From Stenotrophomonas sp. SAM-B (GTDB lineage: Bacteria > Pseudomonadota > Gammaproteobacteria > Xanthomonadales > Xanthomonadaceae), in NCBI RefSeq assembly GCF_013387485.1, contig NZ_JABBXB010000003.1, positions 372,001 to 436,000 on the forward strand: a stretch of 64,000 nt of DNA, read 5' to 3'. The position numbers were made by a program, and so were the translations under genes. Positions 9,284 through 18,761 of this stretch are shown one piece after another (position 1 is the stretch's first letter; each line of letters begins with the position of its first letter). The notes beneath the pieces were generated by a model. That model was not told the DNA's origin. It ran no database searches and was given only the letters and a program-made list of their open reading frames with translations.

Positions 9284-11197
9284 CTAGGGACGACGGAAAC
9301 GACGATCGGCGGCGGTGACGAAGCCACCCAGTGCCATCAGCAGCGCGCCCAGCCAGATCCAGCGGACGAACGGTTTGATGTGCACGCGCACGGCCCATGC
9401 ATTGTTGCCCAGCGACTCGCCGAGTGCCACGTAAACATCGCCGTTGAGGCGGGCGTGGATGCCGGCCTCGGTCATCACCTGTCCGCCACTGGCGTACAGG
9501 CGTTTTTCCGGATGCAGCAGGGCCAGTTCACGGTCGTGCTGGAGCACGCGCAGGTGGCCGCGATCGGCGACGTAGTTCGGGCCCTGTTGATGGTCCACGC
9601 CTTCGAAGCGCACTTCATACGTGCCCACCACCAGCGACTGTCCCGGTGCGAGCGCGACTTCGCGCTGCACGTTCAAGGCTTCGACCAGCAGCGCACCGGC
9701 CAGGAACACGGCCACGCCACCATGGGCGAGCAGCATGCCGACCATCTCGGCGGTGAACCTGCCGTTGCCGCGCAGGCGGGTCCAGACGAAGCGCCCGGTA
9801 CCGAACGCGACCCAGGCCGCCCCGGTGACGCCAGCGGCGGTCTTCAGCGCCCCCTGGGGCGCCATGAAGTAGGCGATCACGCCGAGCAGCAGGGCCAGCC
9901 CGGCCCACGGCGCGAGCATCGCCACGCGGCGCGAGGCCTGGTCGCGCTGCCAGTTGACCAGTGGCCCGAACGGCAGCAGCGCCACCAGCGGCGCCATCAG
10001 CACCACGAACAACGTGCCGAAGTAGGGCGGCCCGACCGAGACCTTGCCCAGCACGAGCGCGTCGGCCAGCAGCGGGTACAGCGTGCCGAGCAGGACCATG
10101 CCGCAGGCCGCGGCGAGCAGCAGGTTGTTGGCCAGCAGCAGGGTTTCGCGCGAGGTCGGCAGGAAGCCGCGGCGCGGATCCTCGCTGGTCAGCGCGCCGG
10201 CCCGCAGCGCATACAGCAGCAGCGCGCCACCGATGACCAGGGCCAGGAAGATCAGGATGAAGGTGCCGCGCGAGGGATCGGCGGCAAACGAATGCACGCT
10301 GGTCAGCACGCCCGAGCGCACCAGGAAGGTGCCGAGCAGTGACAGCGCGAATGCGGCGATCGCCAGCAGCAGCGTCCAGCTGGCGAAGCTGCCGCGCTTT
10401 TCAGTGACGGCCTGCGAGTGGATCAGCGCGGCGCCGGCCAGCCACGGCATGAAGCTGGCGTTCTCGACCGGATCCCAGAACCACCAGCCGCCCCAGCCCA
10501 GTTCGTAATACGCCCACCAGCTGCCCAGCGCGATGCCGATGGTCAGGAAGCCCCAGGCCACGTTGGTCCATGGTCGCGTCCAGCGCAGCCAGCGCGCATC
10601 CACGCGGCCTTCCAGCAGGGCGGCGATCGCGAATGCGAACGGCACCGCAAAGCCCACGTATCCGATGTACAGCATCGGCGGATGGATGATCAGCCCGGGA
10701 TCCTGCAGCAGCGGGTTGAGGTCGCGCCCTTCCAGCGGCGCCGGGATCAGCCGCGCGAACGGATTGGAGGTGAAGATCAGGAAGGCGAGGAAGCCGATGC
10801 TGATGATGCCGAGCACCCCGAGCACGCGCGCGGAGACGACGGCGGGCAGGCGCTTGGACCACCGTGCCACCGCGCCGCACCATATCGCCAGCACCAGCGC
10901 CCACAACAGCAGCGAGCCTTCGTGCGCGCCCCAGACCGCGGAATAGCGGTACGCCAGTGGCAGCAGCGAGTTCGAATTCTCCGCGACATAGCGCACCGAG
11001 AAATCCTGGGTCACGAAGGCCACCGTCAACACGCCGAACGCGCCCAGCAGCAACGCCAGCTGGGCATAGGCGGCCGGACGTGCCACCGCCATCCACGTGG
11101 CGCGGTCGCGATGGGCACCCCACAGCGGCAGCACCGTCTGCAGCAGTGCCATCAGCAGGGCGGTGACCAGCAGGATCTGCCCCAGTTCCGGCAGCAC
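9284..11197 (-). CDS. ccmF: Haem lyase CcmF
   Basis: A 637-residue polytopic inner-membrane protein starting with GTG at 11197, immediately after the ccmE stop. CcmF transfers haem from holo-CcmE to apocytochrome c. The tryptophan-rich haem-handling segment reads WGGWWFWDPVENASFMPWL, followed by periplasmic-loop histidines, and there are about fifteen hydrophobic segments. The C-terminal periplasmic beta-domain (NVQREVALAPGQSLVVGTY onward) is complete. Length is normal for the family. Confidence 0.95.
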   Translation of the reverse strand: MLPELGQILLVTALLMALLQTVLPLWGAHRDRATWMAVARPAAYAQLALLLGAFGVLTVAFVTQDFSVRYVAENSNSLLPLAYRYSAVWGAHEGSLLLWALVLAIWCGAVARWSKRLPAVVSARVLGVLGIISIGFLAFLIFTSNPFARLIPAPLEGRDLNPLLQDPGLIIHPPMLYIGYVGFAVPFAFAIAALLEGRVDARWLRWTRPWTNVAWGFLTIGIALGSWWAYYELGWGGWWFWDPVENASFMPWLAGAALIHSQAVTEKRGSFASWTLLLAIAAFALSLLGTFLVRSGVLTSVHSFAADPSRGTFILIFLALVIGGALLLYALRAGALTSEDPRRGFLPTSRETLLLANNLLLAAACGMVLLGTLYPLLADALVLGKVSVGPPYFGTLFVVLMAPLVALLPFGPLVNWQRDQASRRVAMLAPWAGLALLLGVIAYFMAPQGALKTAAGVTGAAWVAFGTGRFVWTRLRGNGRFTAEMVGMLLAHGGVAVFLAGALLVEALNVQREVALAPGQSLVVGTYEVRFEGVDHQQGPNYVADRGHLRVLQHDRELALLHPEKRLYASGGQVMTEAGIHARLNGDVYVALGESLGNNAWAVRVHIKPFVRWIWLGALLMALGGFVTAADRRFRRP

Positions 11198-11659
11198 TCA
11201 GTACGTCTCCGGTGCCGGCACGGGCACATCGTGTTTGGTATGTGCCTGGCCCATCTTGTCGGCCACTTCCTTGGGCATGTAGGTCTCGTCGTGCTTGGCC
11301 AGCACTTCCTCGGCGACGAAGCGACCGTCCTGCAGGCGTCCGGTGGCGACAACGGCGGTGCCCTCGGCGAACAGGTCCGGCAGGATCCGCGAGGTGATCA
11401 CCGGCAGCGTGGCGTCACCATCGGTGACCACGAAGTGCGCATCCAGCGAACCGGGCGCGCGCTGCAGTGAACCTTTGACCACCATGCCGCCGAGGCGGAA
11501 CCGGGCGTGATCGCCGGCATCGCCGCGCAGCACTTCGGAAGGGGTGTAGAGGTAGGCGATATTGCGCTGCAGGGCCATCGCCACCAGCGCGGTCGCCAGG
11601 CCGGAGGCGAGCACCAGCAGCATCACCCAGAGCAGGCGGCGACGCCGGACCGGATTCAT
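11198..11659 (-). CDS. ccmE: Periplasmic haem chaperone CcmE
   Basis: A 153-residue protein with an N-terminal membrane anchor (about residues 9-30, after a basic RRRR stretch) and an OB-fold periplasmic domain. The covalent haem-binding histidine is His123 in [11 protein letters not shown], and Tyr127 matches the axial ligand position. The tail ends PVPAPETY. CcmE takes haem delivered by CcmC under CcmAB control and carries it to CcmF. Its ATG overlaps the ccmD stop (ATGA). Confidence 0.95.
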   Translation of the reverse strand: MNPVRRRRLLWVMLLVLASGLATALVAMALQRNIAYLYTPSEVLRGDAGDHARFRLGGMVVKGSLQRAPGSLDAHFVVTDGDATLPVITSRILPDLFAEGTAVVATGRLQDGRFVAEEVLAKHDETYMPKEVADKMGQAHTKHDVPVPAPETY

Positions 11660-11841
11660 CGGGTCAGCTCCGGCGCCACTGGCGGCGTGCTGCCCGCCGC
11701 CGCGCGGGACTGTTGGCGCTGCTGGCGGCGTGCAGCCAGGCGGCGTGCCCAGCGCAGCCGCAGCCAGGAGCCGATGGCATCACTGCCCAGCACCAGCACG
11801 AACACCGCATAGGCGGCGATCACATAGGGAAGGTGGGTCAT
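11656..11841 (-). CDS. ccmD: Small haem exporter subunit CcmD
   Basis: A 61-residue protein with start at 11841 overlapping the ccmC stop and stop overlapping the ccmE start. One membrane helix (about residues 6-25, [15 protein letters not shown]) is followed by a basic stretch [14 protein letters not shown], the typical CcmD layout. CcmD stabilises the CcmC-CcmE complex and is required to release holo-CcmE. Its position between ccmC and ccmE supports the call as much as its sequence does. Confidence 0.88.
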   Translation of the reverse strand: MTHLPYVIAAYAVFVLVLGSDAIGSWLRLRWARRLAARRQQRQQSRAAAGSTPPVAPELTR

Positions 11842-12602
11842 GCGCGGTTGTCCTCCAGGGGCGCGCGGGTCCCTGCGGCGACCCAGGCCTTGCCTGCCTC
11901 GCGCAGAAGGTTGTCGGCGCGGGCCTTGGCCAGCAGCGAGCCGGCGAACCACAGCTTGGTACCGATCACCATCAGCCACAGGGGCAGCGCCATGCTGGCA
12001 TCCAGGGTGGATTCGCCGAACAGGCGGATGGTCTGGCCCTGGTGCAGGCTGCCCCACCACTCCACCGAATAGCGGATCACCGGCAGCAGGCTCACCCCGA
12101 CGATGGACAGCAGGCCGGCCGCGCGCGCGGCGCTGCGGCGGTCCTCGATGGCGTAATACAGGCCGATCACACCCAGGTACAGGAGCAGCAGGATCAGTTC
12201 GGTGGTCATGCGCGGGTCCCAGTCCCACCAGGTGCCCCAGGTCGGCTTGCCCCAGATGCTGCCGGTGAGCAGGGTGATCAGGGTGAAGCCGGCGCCGAGC
12301 GGGGCGCAGGCCATCGCCAGGATTTCGCAGGTCTTGATCCGCCAGATCAGCGCGATTGCCGCGTACAGCGCCATCAGTGCGAACACGAACAGGCTCATCC
12401 ACGCGCTGGGCACGTGGATGTAGAGGATGCGGAAGCTGTCCAGCTGCTTGGAATCGGCCGGCACCACCGCCAGCGCCTGCCAGATGCCGACCAGCAGCAC
12501 CGGCACCGCCGCCAGGTAGAACACACGCGACCAGCGCGCGGCAAAGCGGTCGAAGGTGGGCGGCGAACCGAGTTGGTGGAACCAGCGGACGATCGGGTGC
12601 AT
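11838..12602 (-). CDS. ccmC: Haem transporter/handling protein CcmC
   Basis: A 254-residue inner-membrane protein from the ATG at 12602 (MHPIVRWFHQLGSPPTFDR); an in-frame ATG at 12701 would add a soluble Arg/Cys-rich leader and is rejected. Six membrane segments and the WWD motif WGTWWDWDPRMT identify CcmC, which attaches haem to CcmE. There is an unusual 123-base gap between ccmB and this gene, whereas all other neighbouring ccm genes overlap or nearly touch; the gap shows no clear terminator. Confidence 0.94.
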   Translation of the reverse strand: MHPIVRWFHQLGSPPTFDRFAARWSRVFYLAAVPVLLVGIWQALAVVPADSKQLDSFRILYIHVPSAWMSLFVFALMALYAAIALIWRIKTCEILAMACAPLGAGFTLITLLTGSIWGKPTWGTWWDWDPRMTTELILLLLYLGVIGLYYAIEDRRSAARAAGLLSIVGVSLLPVIRYSVEWWGSLHQGQTIRLFGESTLDASMALPLWLMVIGTKLWFAGSLLAKARADNLLREAGKAWVAAGTRAPLEDNRA

Positions 12603-12725
12603 GCGGCAGTGGCTATCCAACGAAGGGCGACGATGGAACGGACGTGGAGTGGCTCGGCAACGGGTGACGCGGATGCAGGTGACGCTCACAACGCAGCTCA
12701 CGCCACCGACAGTACGCCATACCGC

Positions 12726-13421
12726 TCAACTCAGCGAGATGCGGATCGCGGCGGCCGTGGCCAGCGGGGCCAGCACCAGCGCGATCACCAGCCCGGCGCC
12801 CAGCATCAGCAGCGCGCCGATCGGGTCCTGCCCGCGTGCGACCGCCGCCACGCTGCCGGCGCCGAACACCAGCACCGGTACGTACAGCGGCAGCGCCAGC
12901 AATGCCACGAGAATACCAGAGCGCCGGATGCCGACCGTCAGCGCGGCGACCACCCCGCCGATCAGGCTCAGCAACGGGGTGCCCAGCAGCAACGATGCCA
13001 GCAACATCGGCAACTGGTCATGCGGCAGATGCAGCATTTCCGCCAGCAGCGGCGACATCACGATCAGCGGCAGGGCGGTGGTGACCCAGTGCACCAGCAC
13101 CCGCACCAGCACCAGCCAGGCCAGCGGCACCGGGGCCAGCAACCATTGCTCCAGCGAGCCGTCTTCGGCATCGCTGCGGAACAGGGAGTCCATCGCCAGC
13201 TGGCCGGCCAGCAGCACCGCCAGCCACATCACCGCCGCGGCCACGCGCGCCATCGCCTCCGGATCGCGGCCCAGCGCCAGCGCGAACAGCACCACCACCA
13301 GCAGCGCGAACAGCAGCGGCTGCAGGGCATCGCCACGGCGCCGCCAGAGCAGGCGCATGTCGCGGGCGACCAGCGCCCGTGCGGTCTGCCACAGACCCGG
13401 TTCGGTACCCGGCGCGATCAT
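12726..13421 (-). CDS. ccmB: ABC permease CcmB of the cytochrome c maturation system
   Basis: A 231-residue membrane protein starting [21 protein letters not shown] at 13421, overlapping the ccmA stop by four bases. Six hydrophobic segments and the motif [20 protein letters not shown] are diagnostic. With the ATPase CcmA it forms the complex that uses ATP hydrolysis to release haem-loaded CcmE from CcmCD. Length is normal. Confidence 0.94.
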   Translation of the reverse strand: MIAPGTEPGLWQTARALVARDMRLLWRRRGDALQPLLFALLVVVLFALALGRDPEAMARVAAAVMWLAVLLAGQLAMDSLFRSDAEDGSLEQWLLAPVPLAWLVLVRVLVHWVTTALPLIVMSPLLAEMLHLPHDQLPMLLASLLLGTPLLSLIGGVVAALTVGIRRSGILVALLALPLYVPVLVFGAGSVAAVARGQDPIGALLMLGAGLVIALVLAPLATAAAIRISLS

Positions 13422-14047
13422 GCCGCCACGCCCAGGGTCAGCAGGCGCGTGCGCACCGGCGGGGCGGCATAGGCACCGTGGGTGGTGACAAGCGCAGCGC
13501 CGCCGCTGCGCAGGTGCGCGGAAATCATGCGGTTCACCAGGTTGATGCCCTCCAGGTCGAGATTGGCGTAGGGCTCGTCGAGCAGCCACAGCGGCGCGGG
13601 CGAGAGCCAGATGCGGGCCAGTGCCAAGCGGCGCTTCTGGCCGGCCGACAGCTGCCGCACCAGCGTGTCCTCATACCCGGCCAGGCCGACGATCGCCAGC
13701 GCATTGCCGGGCATCTGGCGGGCGCGGCGACCGTGCAGGCCACACAGGAAATGCAGGTTCTCCAGCGTGTCCAGGTCCGGCTTCAACGCGGGCAGGTGGC
13801 TCAGATAGGCCACGTAGTTCGCCCGTTCCTTGTGCCCGGCGCGCTTGCCATCGATCTCGACGTGCCCGCTCTCGGCACGCAGCAGGCCGGCCAGCACCCG
13901 CAGCAGGGTGGTCTTGCCGGCACCATTGTCGCCCTGCACCAGCAGGGCTTCCCCGGCATCGACCTGCAGGTCCAGCGGGCCGAAGACGGGTTCGTCGTTG
14001 CGACTGAAGCCAAGGCCATGCGCGGCCAGCAACGGAGGGGCGTTCAA
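13418..14047 (-). CDS. ccmA: Cytochrome c maturation ATPase CcmA
   Basis: A 209-residue ABC ATPase and first gene of the ccm operon. Walker A is [11 protein letters not shown] (about residues 39-49), the signature is [14 protein letters not shown], and Walker B is [12 protein letters not shown]. It powers release of holo-CcmE. The operon promoter should lie in the 135 bases between this start and the divergent aminotransferase gene at 14183; I see no strong consensus hexamers there. Confidence 0.95.
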   Translation of the reverse strand: MNAPPLLAAHGLGFSRNDEPVFGPLDLQVDAGEALLVQGDNGAGKTTLLRVLAGLLRAESGHVEIDGKRAGHKERANYVAYLSHLPALKPDLDTLENLHFLCGLHGRRARQMPGNALAIVGLAGYEDTLVRQLSAGQKRRLALARIWLSPAPLWLLDEPYANLDLEGINLVNRMISAHLRSGGAALVTTHGAYAAPPVRTRLLTLGVAA

Positions 14048-14182
14048 AGGGCTCAGGCTTCACACCGGGAGGGAGTGTTCATTGTATCGGGGACAGGCGA
14101 CGTAGTGCCGGCCGCTGGGCGGCAACCTCGCATCTGGGGATTTCGTACACTTCGTCATCTACCCCCTCGATCCTGCCTGCCG

Positions 14183-15331
14183 ATGCAACCGCAAACCAAG
14201 CTGCCCAAGGTGGGCACCACCATCTTCACCGTGATGTCCCAGCTCGCCGCCGAACACGGTGCGGTCAACCTGGGACAGGGGTTTCCGGATTTCTCCGCAC
14301 CGCAGCGGCTGATCGATGAAACCATCGCCGCGATGCAGGGCGGGCTCAACCAGTACCCGCCGATGACCGGCGTGGCGCCGCTGCGCCAGGCCATCGCGCA
14401 GAAGTCGCTGGATCTGTACGGCGCGCAGGTGGATCCGGACACCGAGATCACCGTCACCAGTGGCGCCACCGAGGCGATCTTCAACGCCATCCACGCCGTG
14501 GTCCGCCCGGGCGAGGAAGTGATCGTGCTCGACCCGGCCTACGACTGCTACGAGCCGGCGATCGACCTGGCCGGCGCGCGTGCCGTGCACGTGCCGCTGG
14601 ACCCGCAGACCTTCGCGGTCGACTGGGACCGCGTGCGTGCCGCGATCACCCCGCGCACCCGGCTGTTGATGGTCAACACGCCGCACAACCCGTCCGGCGC
14701 GATGCTGACCGCCGACGACATGCAGACGCTGGCCGATGTGCTGCGCGGCACCGACATCTACCTGATTTCCGATGAGGTGTACGAGCACATCATCTATGAC
14801 GGCCGCCGCCACGAATCCTCGCTGCGACATCCGGAGCTGCGCGAGCGTGCGTTCGTGATTTCCAGCTTCGGCAAGACCTACCACTGCACCGGCTGGAAGA
14901 TCGGCTACGCGATCGCGCCGCCGGCGATGACCGCCGAGTTCCGCAAGGTTCACCAGTACAACACCTTCACCAGCTTCGGCCCGGCGCAGTATGGTTTCGC
15001 CGCGATGATCCGTGACGAGCCCGAACACCATCTGGAACTGGGCGCGTTCTACCAGGCCAAGCGCGACCGCTTCCGCGAGCAGCTGCTGACCACGCGCCTG
15101 AAGCCTCTGCCGGTGCCCGGCGGTTACTTCCAGCTGGTGGACTACTCGGCCATCAGCGATCTGCCCGACCACGAATTCGTGAAATGGCTGACGATCGACA
15201 AGGGCGTGGCGGCGATCCCGCTGTCGCCCTTCTATGAGACCGCGCCCGTCGGCCAGCGCCTGGTCCGCCTGTGCTTTGCCAAGAACGACGCCACGATGGA
15301 CGCGGCGATCGAACGACTGCGGGCCCTGTGA
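14183..15331 (+). CDS. PLP-dependent aminotransferase (YbdL/methionine-aminotransferase type)
   Basis: A 382-residue class I/II aminotransferase from the ATG at 14183. The PLP lysine is Lys231 in SSFGKTYHCTGWKIGY, the pyridine-ring aspartate is Asp197 (YLISDEVYEH), and TPHNPSG is the cofactor-binding loop. The QYPPMTGVAPLRQAIA segment and overall pattern resemble E. coli YbdL, which transaminates methionine and aromatic amino acids, and KAT/GTK enzymes. The next gene, a nitrilase-family omega-amidase, shares its last base. Glutamine-type transaminases of methionine salvage produce alpha-ketoglutaramate, which the omega-amidase hydrolyses, so the pair likely drives transamination of ketomethylthiobutyrate or similar keto acids to completion. 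Confidence 0.88.
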   Translation: MQPQTKLPKVGTTIFTVMSQLAAEHGAVNLGQGFPDFSAPQRLIDETIAAMQGGLNQYPPMTGVAPLRQAIAQKSLDLYGAQVDPDTEITVTSGATEAIFNAIHAVVRPGEEVIVLDPAYDCYEPAIDLAGARAVHVPLDPQTFAVDWDRVRAAITPRTRLLMVNTPHNPSGAMLTADDMQTLADVLRGTDIYLISDEVYEHIIYDGRRHESSLRHPELRERAFVISSFGKTYHCTGWKIGYAIAPPAMTAEFRKVHQYNTFTSFGPAQYGFAAMIRDEPEHHLELGAFYQAKRDRFREQLLTTRLKPLPVPGGYFQLVDYSAISDLPDHEFVKWLTIDKGVAAIPLSPFYETAPVGQRLVRLCFAKNDATMDAAIERLRAL

Positions 15332-16155
15332 TGCGCACCGCGACCGATCTGCAGGACCTGCGCACTTCCCTGGTCCAGGGCGACACCCGCTGGCACGACC
15401 CGGCCGGCAACCGCGCGCATTACGGCTCGCTGCTGGCGCCGCTGGCCGGGCAGACCGATCTGGTGATCCTGCCGGAGACCTTCACCAGTGGCTTCTCCAA
15501 CGACGCCATCGACAAGGCAGAAGGCATGGACGGCCCGACCGTGGCCTGGATCCGCGAGCAGGCCGTGCGCCTGGGCGCGGCGGTCACCGGCAGCGTGCAG
15601 CTGCGGGTGGGCGAGGGCGTCTACAACCGGTTGCTGTGGGCCACCCCGGATGGCGAGCTGCGGTATTACGACAAGCGCCACCTGTTCCGTTACGGTGGCG
15701 AGCACGAGCGCTATGCCGCCGGCAGCGAGCGCCTGAGCGTGGAGTGGAAGGGGTGGCGGATCAATCCGCAGGTCTGCTATGACCTGCGTTTCCCGGTGTT
15801 CTGCCGCAACCGCTACAACGTGGAGCGCGCCGACCAGCTGGATTTCGATCTGCAGATTTTCGTGGCCAACTGGCCGTCGGCACGCGCCTATGCGTGGAAG
15901 ACGCTGCTGCGTGCGCGCGCGATCGAGAACCTCTGCTATGTGGCGGCGGTCAACCGGATCGGTGTCGACGGCAATGACCTGCACTACGCCGGCGACAGCG
16001 CCGTGATCGATTTCCTCGGCCAGCCGCAGGTGGAAGTGCGCGAAACCGAGCAGGTGGTCACCACCACGATCTCGGCCGCGGCACTGGCCGCCCACCGCGC
16101 ACGCTTCCCGGCGATGCTGGATGCGGACAGTTTCAGCCTGCAGGAACGCAGCTGA
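15331..16155 (+). CDS. Nitrilase-family omega-amidase (YafV/Nit2 type)
   Basis: A 274-residue carbon-nitrogen hydrolase. The catalytic triad is visible as Glu49 (ILPETFTSGF), Lys115 (YYDKRHLFR) and Cys149 (NPQVCYDLRFP). The family hydrolyses alpha-ketoglutaramate and alpha-ketosuccinamate to the keto acid plus ammonia. The ATG at 15331 overlaps the stop of the aminotransferase gene by one base (TGATG); the in-frame ATG upstream at 15271 lies inside that gene and is rejected. Pairing with a glutamine-type transaminase supports the omega-amidase assignment over other nitrilases. Confidence 0.88.
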   Translation: MRTATDLQDLRTSLVQGDTRWHDPAGNRAHYGSLLAPLAGQTDLVILPETFTSGFSNDAIDKAEGMDGPTVAWIREQAVRLGAAVTGSVQLRVGEGVYNRLLWATPDGELRYYDKRHLFRYGGEHERYAAGSERLSVEWKGWRINPQVCYDLRFPVFCRNRYNVERADQLDFDLQIFVANWPSARAYAWKTLLRARAIENLCYVAAVNRIGVDGNDLHYAGDSAVIDFLGQPQVEVRETEQVVTTTISAAALAAHRARFPAMLDADSFSLQERS

Positions 16156-16346
16156 AGCGGTCGTGCCGGCCGCCGGCCGCCGGCCGGCTCTGCACGCTGC
16201 TGGCGGTGCGCATTGCCGGCCAGCAGCCGGCACCACCCCGGCCGCTCGGGCTGAACGGATGCCGGATGCACGCGACGTGCATCATCCGCGCCACACGCGC
16301 ACGCTGCTAGATTCGGCGCGTTCCCACTGCGTACGAGCGGACCTGC

Positions 16347-16781
16347 ATGAAGACGTTCTCCCTGGCATTGATCGCATTGGCCGGCATCTCGGCCGTCCCG
16401 GCCGCGCAGGCTGCCGGCAACATTGATTGCGAGCTGCACTACAACCTGGCGGGCTGGTCGGTGCTGTACAAGACCGCCTCCGGCACCGGCACCATCCAGT
16501 GCGACAACGGCGCGCGCATTCCGGTCAAGATCACCGCCAAGGGCGGCGGCCTCACCGTAGGCAAGTCCAAGATCGTCGACGGCAAGGGCAAGTTCTCCGG
16601 CGCCTACTCGGTCAACGACCTGATCGGTTCCTATGCCTCCGTCGAAGCGCACGCGGGTGCCGACAAATCCAGCAATGCCCAAGTGATGACCAAGGGCGAT
16701 ATCTCGCTCGCCTTGGCGGGCACCGGCAAGGGCTGGGACCTTGGCGTGGGTGTGGGCCGCTTCACCATCGAACGACGCTGA
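16347..16781 (+). CDS. Small secreted protein of unknown function
   Basis: A 144-residue protein with a clear signal peptide (residues 1-22, MKTFSLALIALAG to QAAG). The mature part has two cysteines (CELHYN and IQCDNG), about 20 residues apart, probably a disulfide, and an alternating glycine-rich pattern that suggests a small beta-barrel or beta-sandwich. I do not recognise the family. It stands alone after the omega-amidase gene and before a bidirectional terminator. The 191 bases upstream hold GC-rich inverted segments (GCCGGCCGCCGGCC type) but no clear promoter. Confidence 0.7.
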   Translation: MKTFSLALIALAGISAVPAAQAAGNIDCELHYNLAGWSVLYKTASGTGTIQCDNGARIPVKITAKGGGLTVGKSKIVDGKGKFSGAYSVNDLIGSYASVEAHAGADKSSNAQVMTKGDISLALAGTGKGWDLGVGVGRFTIERR

Positions 16782-16788
16782 GGGGGAG

Positions 16789-16870
16789 AGCCACGCCATG
16801 CGTGGCTACACCACCGTCTTCGGCATGACGCGCAGCCACCCCAGGAAGCGCAGCCACCCATGAGGTGGCT
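16789..16870. repeat. SMAG-like palindromes (two)
   Basis: AGCCACGCCATGCGTGGCT at 16789-16807 and AGCCACC-CATGA-GGTGGCT at 16852-16870 are perfect or near-perfect inverted repeats of the Stenotrophomonas SMAG type, placed between convergent genes. Confidence 0.75.
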
Positions 16871-16910
16871 CTACACGACCGGGTTGATCGCGGCCCGCGT
16901 GGACCCAACG

Positions 16911-16939
16911 AAAAACCCCGGCCTGAGCCGGGGTTTTTT
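16911..16939. terminator. Bidirectional rho-independent terminator
   Basis: A run of five A, stem CCCCGGC-CTGA-GCCGGGG and six T form a terminator usable from both strands. It ends rluB on the minus strand and the small secreted protein gene on the plus strand. Confidence 0.9.
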
Positions 16940-16958
16940 GATCTCAGCGTATCAGCGA

Positions 16959-18761
16959 TCAGCCGCCGCGCGGGCCGCCACCACGATGACCGCCGCCACC
17001 GGGGCCGCGATTGCCACCGGGACGACCACCCGGGCCGCCGGGACCACGAGCACCAGGGCCACCCGGGCCACGGTTGCCGCCCGGACCACCCGGGCCGCGG
17101 TTGCCACCGGGACCGCCGGGGCCGCGCGCACTGGCGCCACCCGGACCACGTGCGCCGGGACCACCCGGGCCACGGTTACCACCCGGACCCCCCGGACCGC
17201 GGTTGCCCGCCGGACGCGCGCTGCCGTACGGGCTGGCGCCCGGGTTGGCGTGATCGGACGGGAAGCTCGGGGCATTGCCCGGATGGCCGTACGGATGGCG
17301 GGACGGACCCTGGCCACCCTGGGCGCCGCGGTTGCCACCGCCGCCCGGACCGGCCGGACGGCCCTGGCCGCCGTAACCGCCGCGGCTTTCGCCACCGCCG
17401 GCATAGCCGCCGCGACCTTCAGCGCCGCCGCCGTAGCTGCCACGCCCCGGGCCGCCTGCGCCACCCGGGCCCTTCGGCTTGCCATACGGACGGCCCTGGC
17501 CGCCGGCACCGGCGCCGGCACCCGGACCACGCGCGCCGGGACCGCGGGCAGCGCCCGGGCCGGCATTGCGATGGCCGCTCGGGCCGGTGCTGACACCGTC
17601 CGGCACGTACCAGCTGCGGAACGCGGCCGGGTTGCCTTCCGGAAGCGCGCGGTTGCCCTTGTCCGGGCGGGCCTTGAACGGGCGCTGCGACTGCTTGGCC
17701 GCTGCTTCGCCGCTGACCGTCAGGCCACCCTTGAAGCCGCCACCCTTGCCACCGCGGCCACGGCCGCGCTCTTCGCGCACGTTGTCGAAACGACGCAGTT
17801 CGCGGCCTTCATCGGCCGAGTTGTGGCCGTTGACGTAGGCGTTGCCACGGCCGCCGTCGCGCGAGACGCGCACGGTGGTCTTGGCGGCACGACGCTGGCC
17901 GATCACCGGCTGCAGGGTCAGCGCCGACGGCGCGCCTTCTTCCAGCTTCAGTTCGGCGCGCAGGGCTTCGACCTGCTTGGCCGGCAGCTCGACCGACTGG
18001 CCGCGCAGCAGTTCGCGCGGCAGGCTGACCTTGCCGTAGCGGGTGCGCTTCAGGCGGCTGACCTGGCAACCCTGCGATTCCCACAGGCGGCGGACTTCGC
18101 GGTTGCGGCCTTCCTTGACGACCACGCGGAACCAGTCGTGCGAATCGGTGCCGCCGATGCGTTCGATCTCGTCGAACTTGGCCGGGCCGTCTTCCAGCGC
18201 CACGCCGCGGGCGAGGCGGTCGACGATGCTGTCCGGCACTTTCTCTTCGCCTTCCGGTGCACGCACGCGCACGACGTACTCGCGCTCGACCTCGTAGGAG
18301 GGGTGCATCATCGCGTTGGCCAGCTCACCGTCGGTGGTCGCCAGCAGCAGGCCGGTGGTGTTGATGTCGAGGCGGCCGATCGCGATCCAGCGCGCGCCCT
18401 TGAGGGCAGGCAGCGCTTCGAACACGGTCGGGCGACCTTCGGGATCTTCGCGCGTGGTCACTTCGCCTTCCGGCTTGTTGTAGGCCAGCACGCGGGAGGT
18501 CTCGGTCAGCGCGGTGGCGACGAAGCCACGGCCGTCCAGCTCGACCTTGTCGCCGCTCTTGATCGACTGGCCGGTCTGCGCGACCTCACCGTTGACCTTG
18601 ACCAGGCCATCGGCGATGCGCTGTTCCAGCGCGCGGCGCGAACCCAGGCCGGCCTGCGCCAGCACTTTATGCAGGCGCTCTTCGAGCTTGGGCTGTTCGG
18701 AGGCGGTTTCGCGCTTGAGCGAAAGCTTGTTCAACGATGGCTTGCGGGGGGTGTCACTCAT
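16959..18761 (-). CDS. rluB: 23S rRNA pseudouridine(2605) synthase RluB with long glycine/arginine/proline tail
   Basis: A 600-residue protein, about twice the usual length. An S4 RNA-binding domain (about residues 26-75) is followed by the RsuA-type catalytic domain with Asp132 in IGRLDINTTGLLL; the enzyme isomerises U2605 in 23S rRNA. The conserved enzyme ends near residue 275. The rest, especially residues 330-600, is a low-complexity tail rich in Gly, Pro, Arg and Asn, with repeats of the kind GGPGGNRGPGG and RGPGGPGA and many RG/RGG units, resembling nucleic-acid-binding RGG regions. Its start overlaps scpB by eight bases, an arrangement (scpA-scpB-rluB) common in Proteobacteria. Reading frame stays open to a strong terminator, so the tail is likely real. 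Confidence 0.92.
   Translation of the reverse strand: MSDTPRKPSLNKLSLKRETASEQPKLEERLHKVLAQAGLGSRRALEQRIADGLVKVNGEVAQTGQSIKSGDKVELDGRGFVATALTETSRVLAYNKPEGEVTTREDPEGRPTVFEALPALKGARWIAIGRLDINTTGLLLATTDGELANAMMHPSYEVEREYVVRVRAPEGEEKVPDSIVDRLARGVALEDGPAKFDEIERIGGTDSHDWFRVVVKEGRNREVRRLWESQGCQVSRLKRTRYGKVSLPRELLRGQSVELPAKQVEALRAELKLEEGAPSALTLQPVIGQRRAAKTTVRVSRDGGRGNAYVNGHNSADEGRELRRFDNVREERGRGRGGKGGGFKGGLTVSGEAAAKQSQRPFKARPDKGNRALPEGNPAAFRSWYVPDGVSTGPSGHRNAGPGAARGPGARGPGAGAGAGGQGRPYGKPKGPGGAGGPGRGSYGGGAEGRGGYAGGGESRGGYGGQGRPAGPGGGGNRGAQGGQGPSRHPYGHPGNAPSFPSDHANPGASPYGSARPAGNRGPGGPGGNRGPGGPGARGPGGASARGPGGPGGNRGPGGPGGNRGPGGPGARGPGGPGGRPGGNRGPGGGGHRGGGPRGG

Noticed and set aside
17000..17560. Regular short repeats that look like a CRISPR array
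   Set aside because: Units are multiples of three, differ irregularly, have no spacers of constant length, and translate in frame as the RluB tail.
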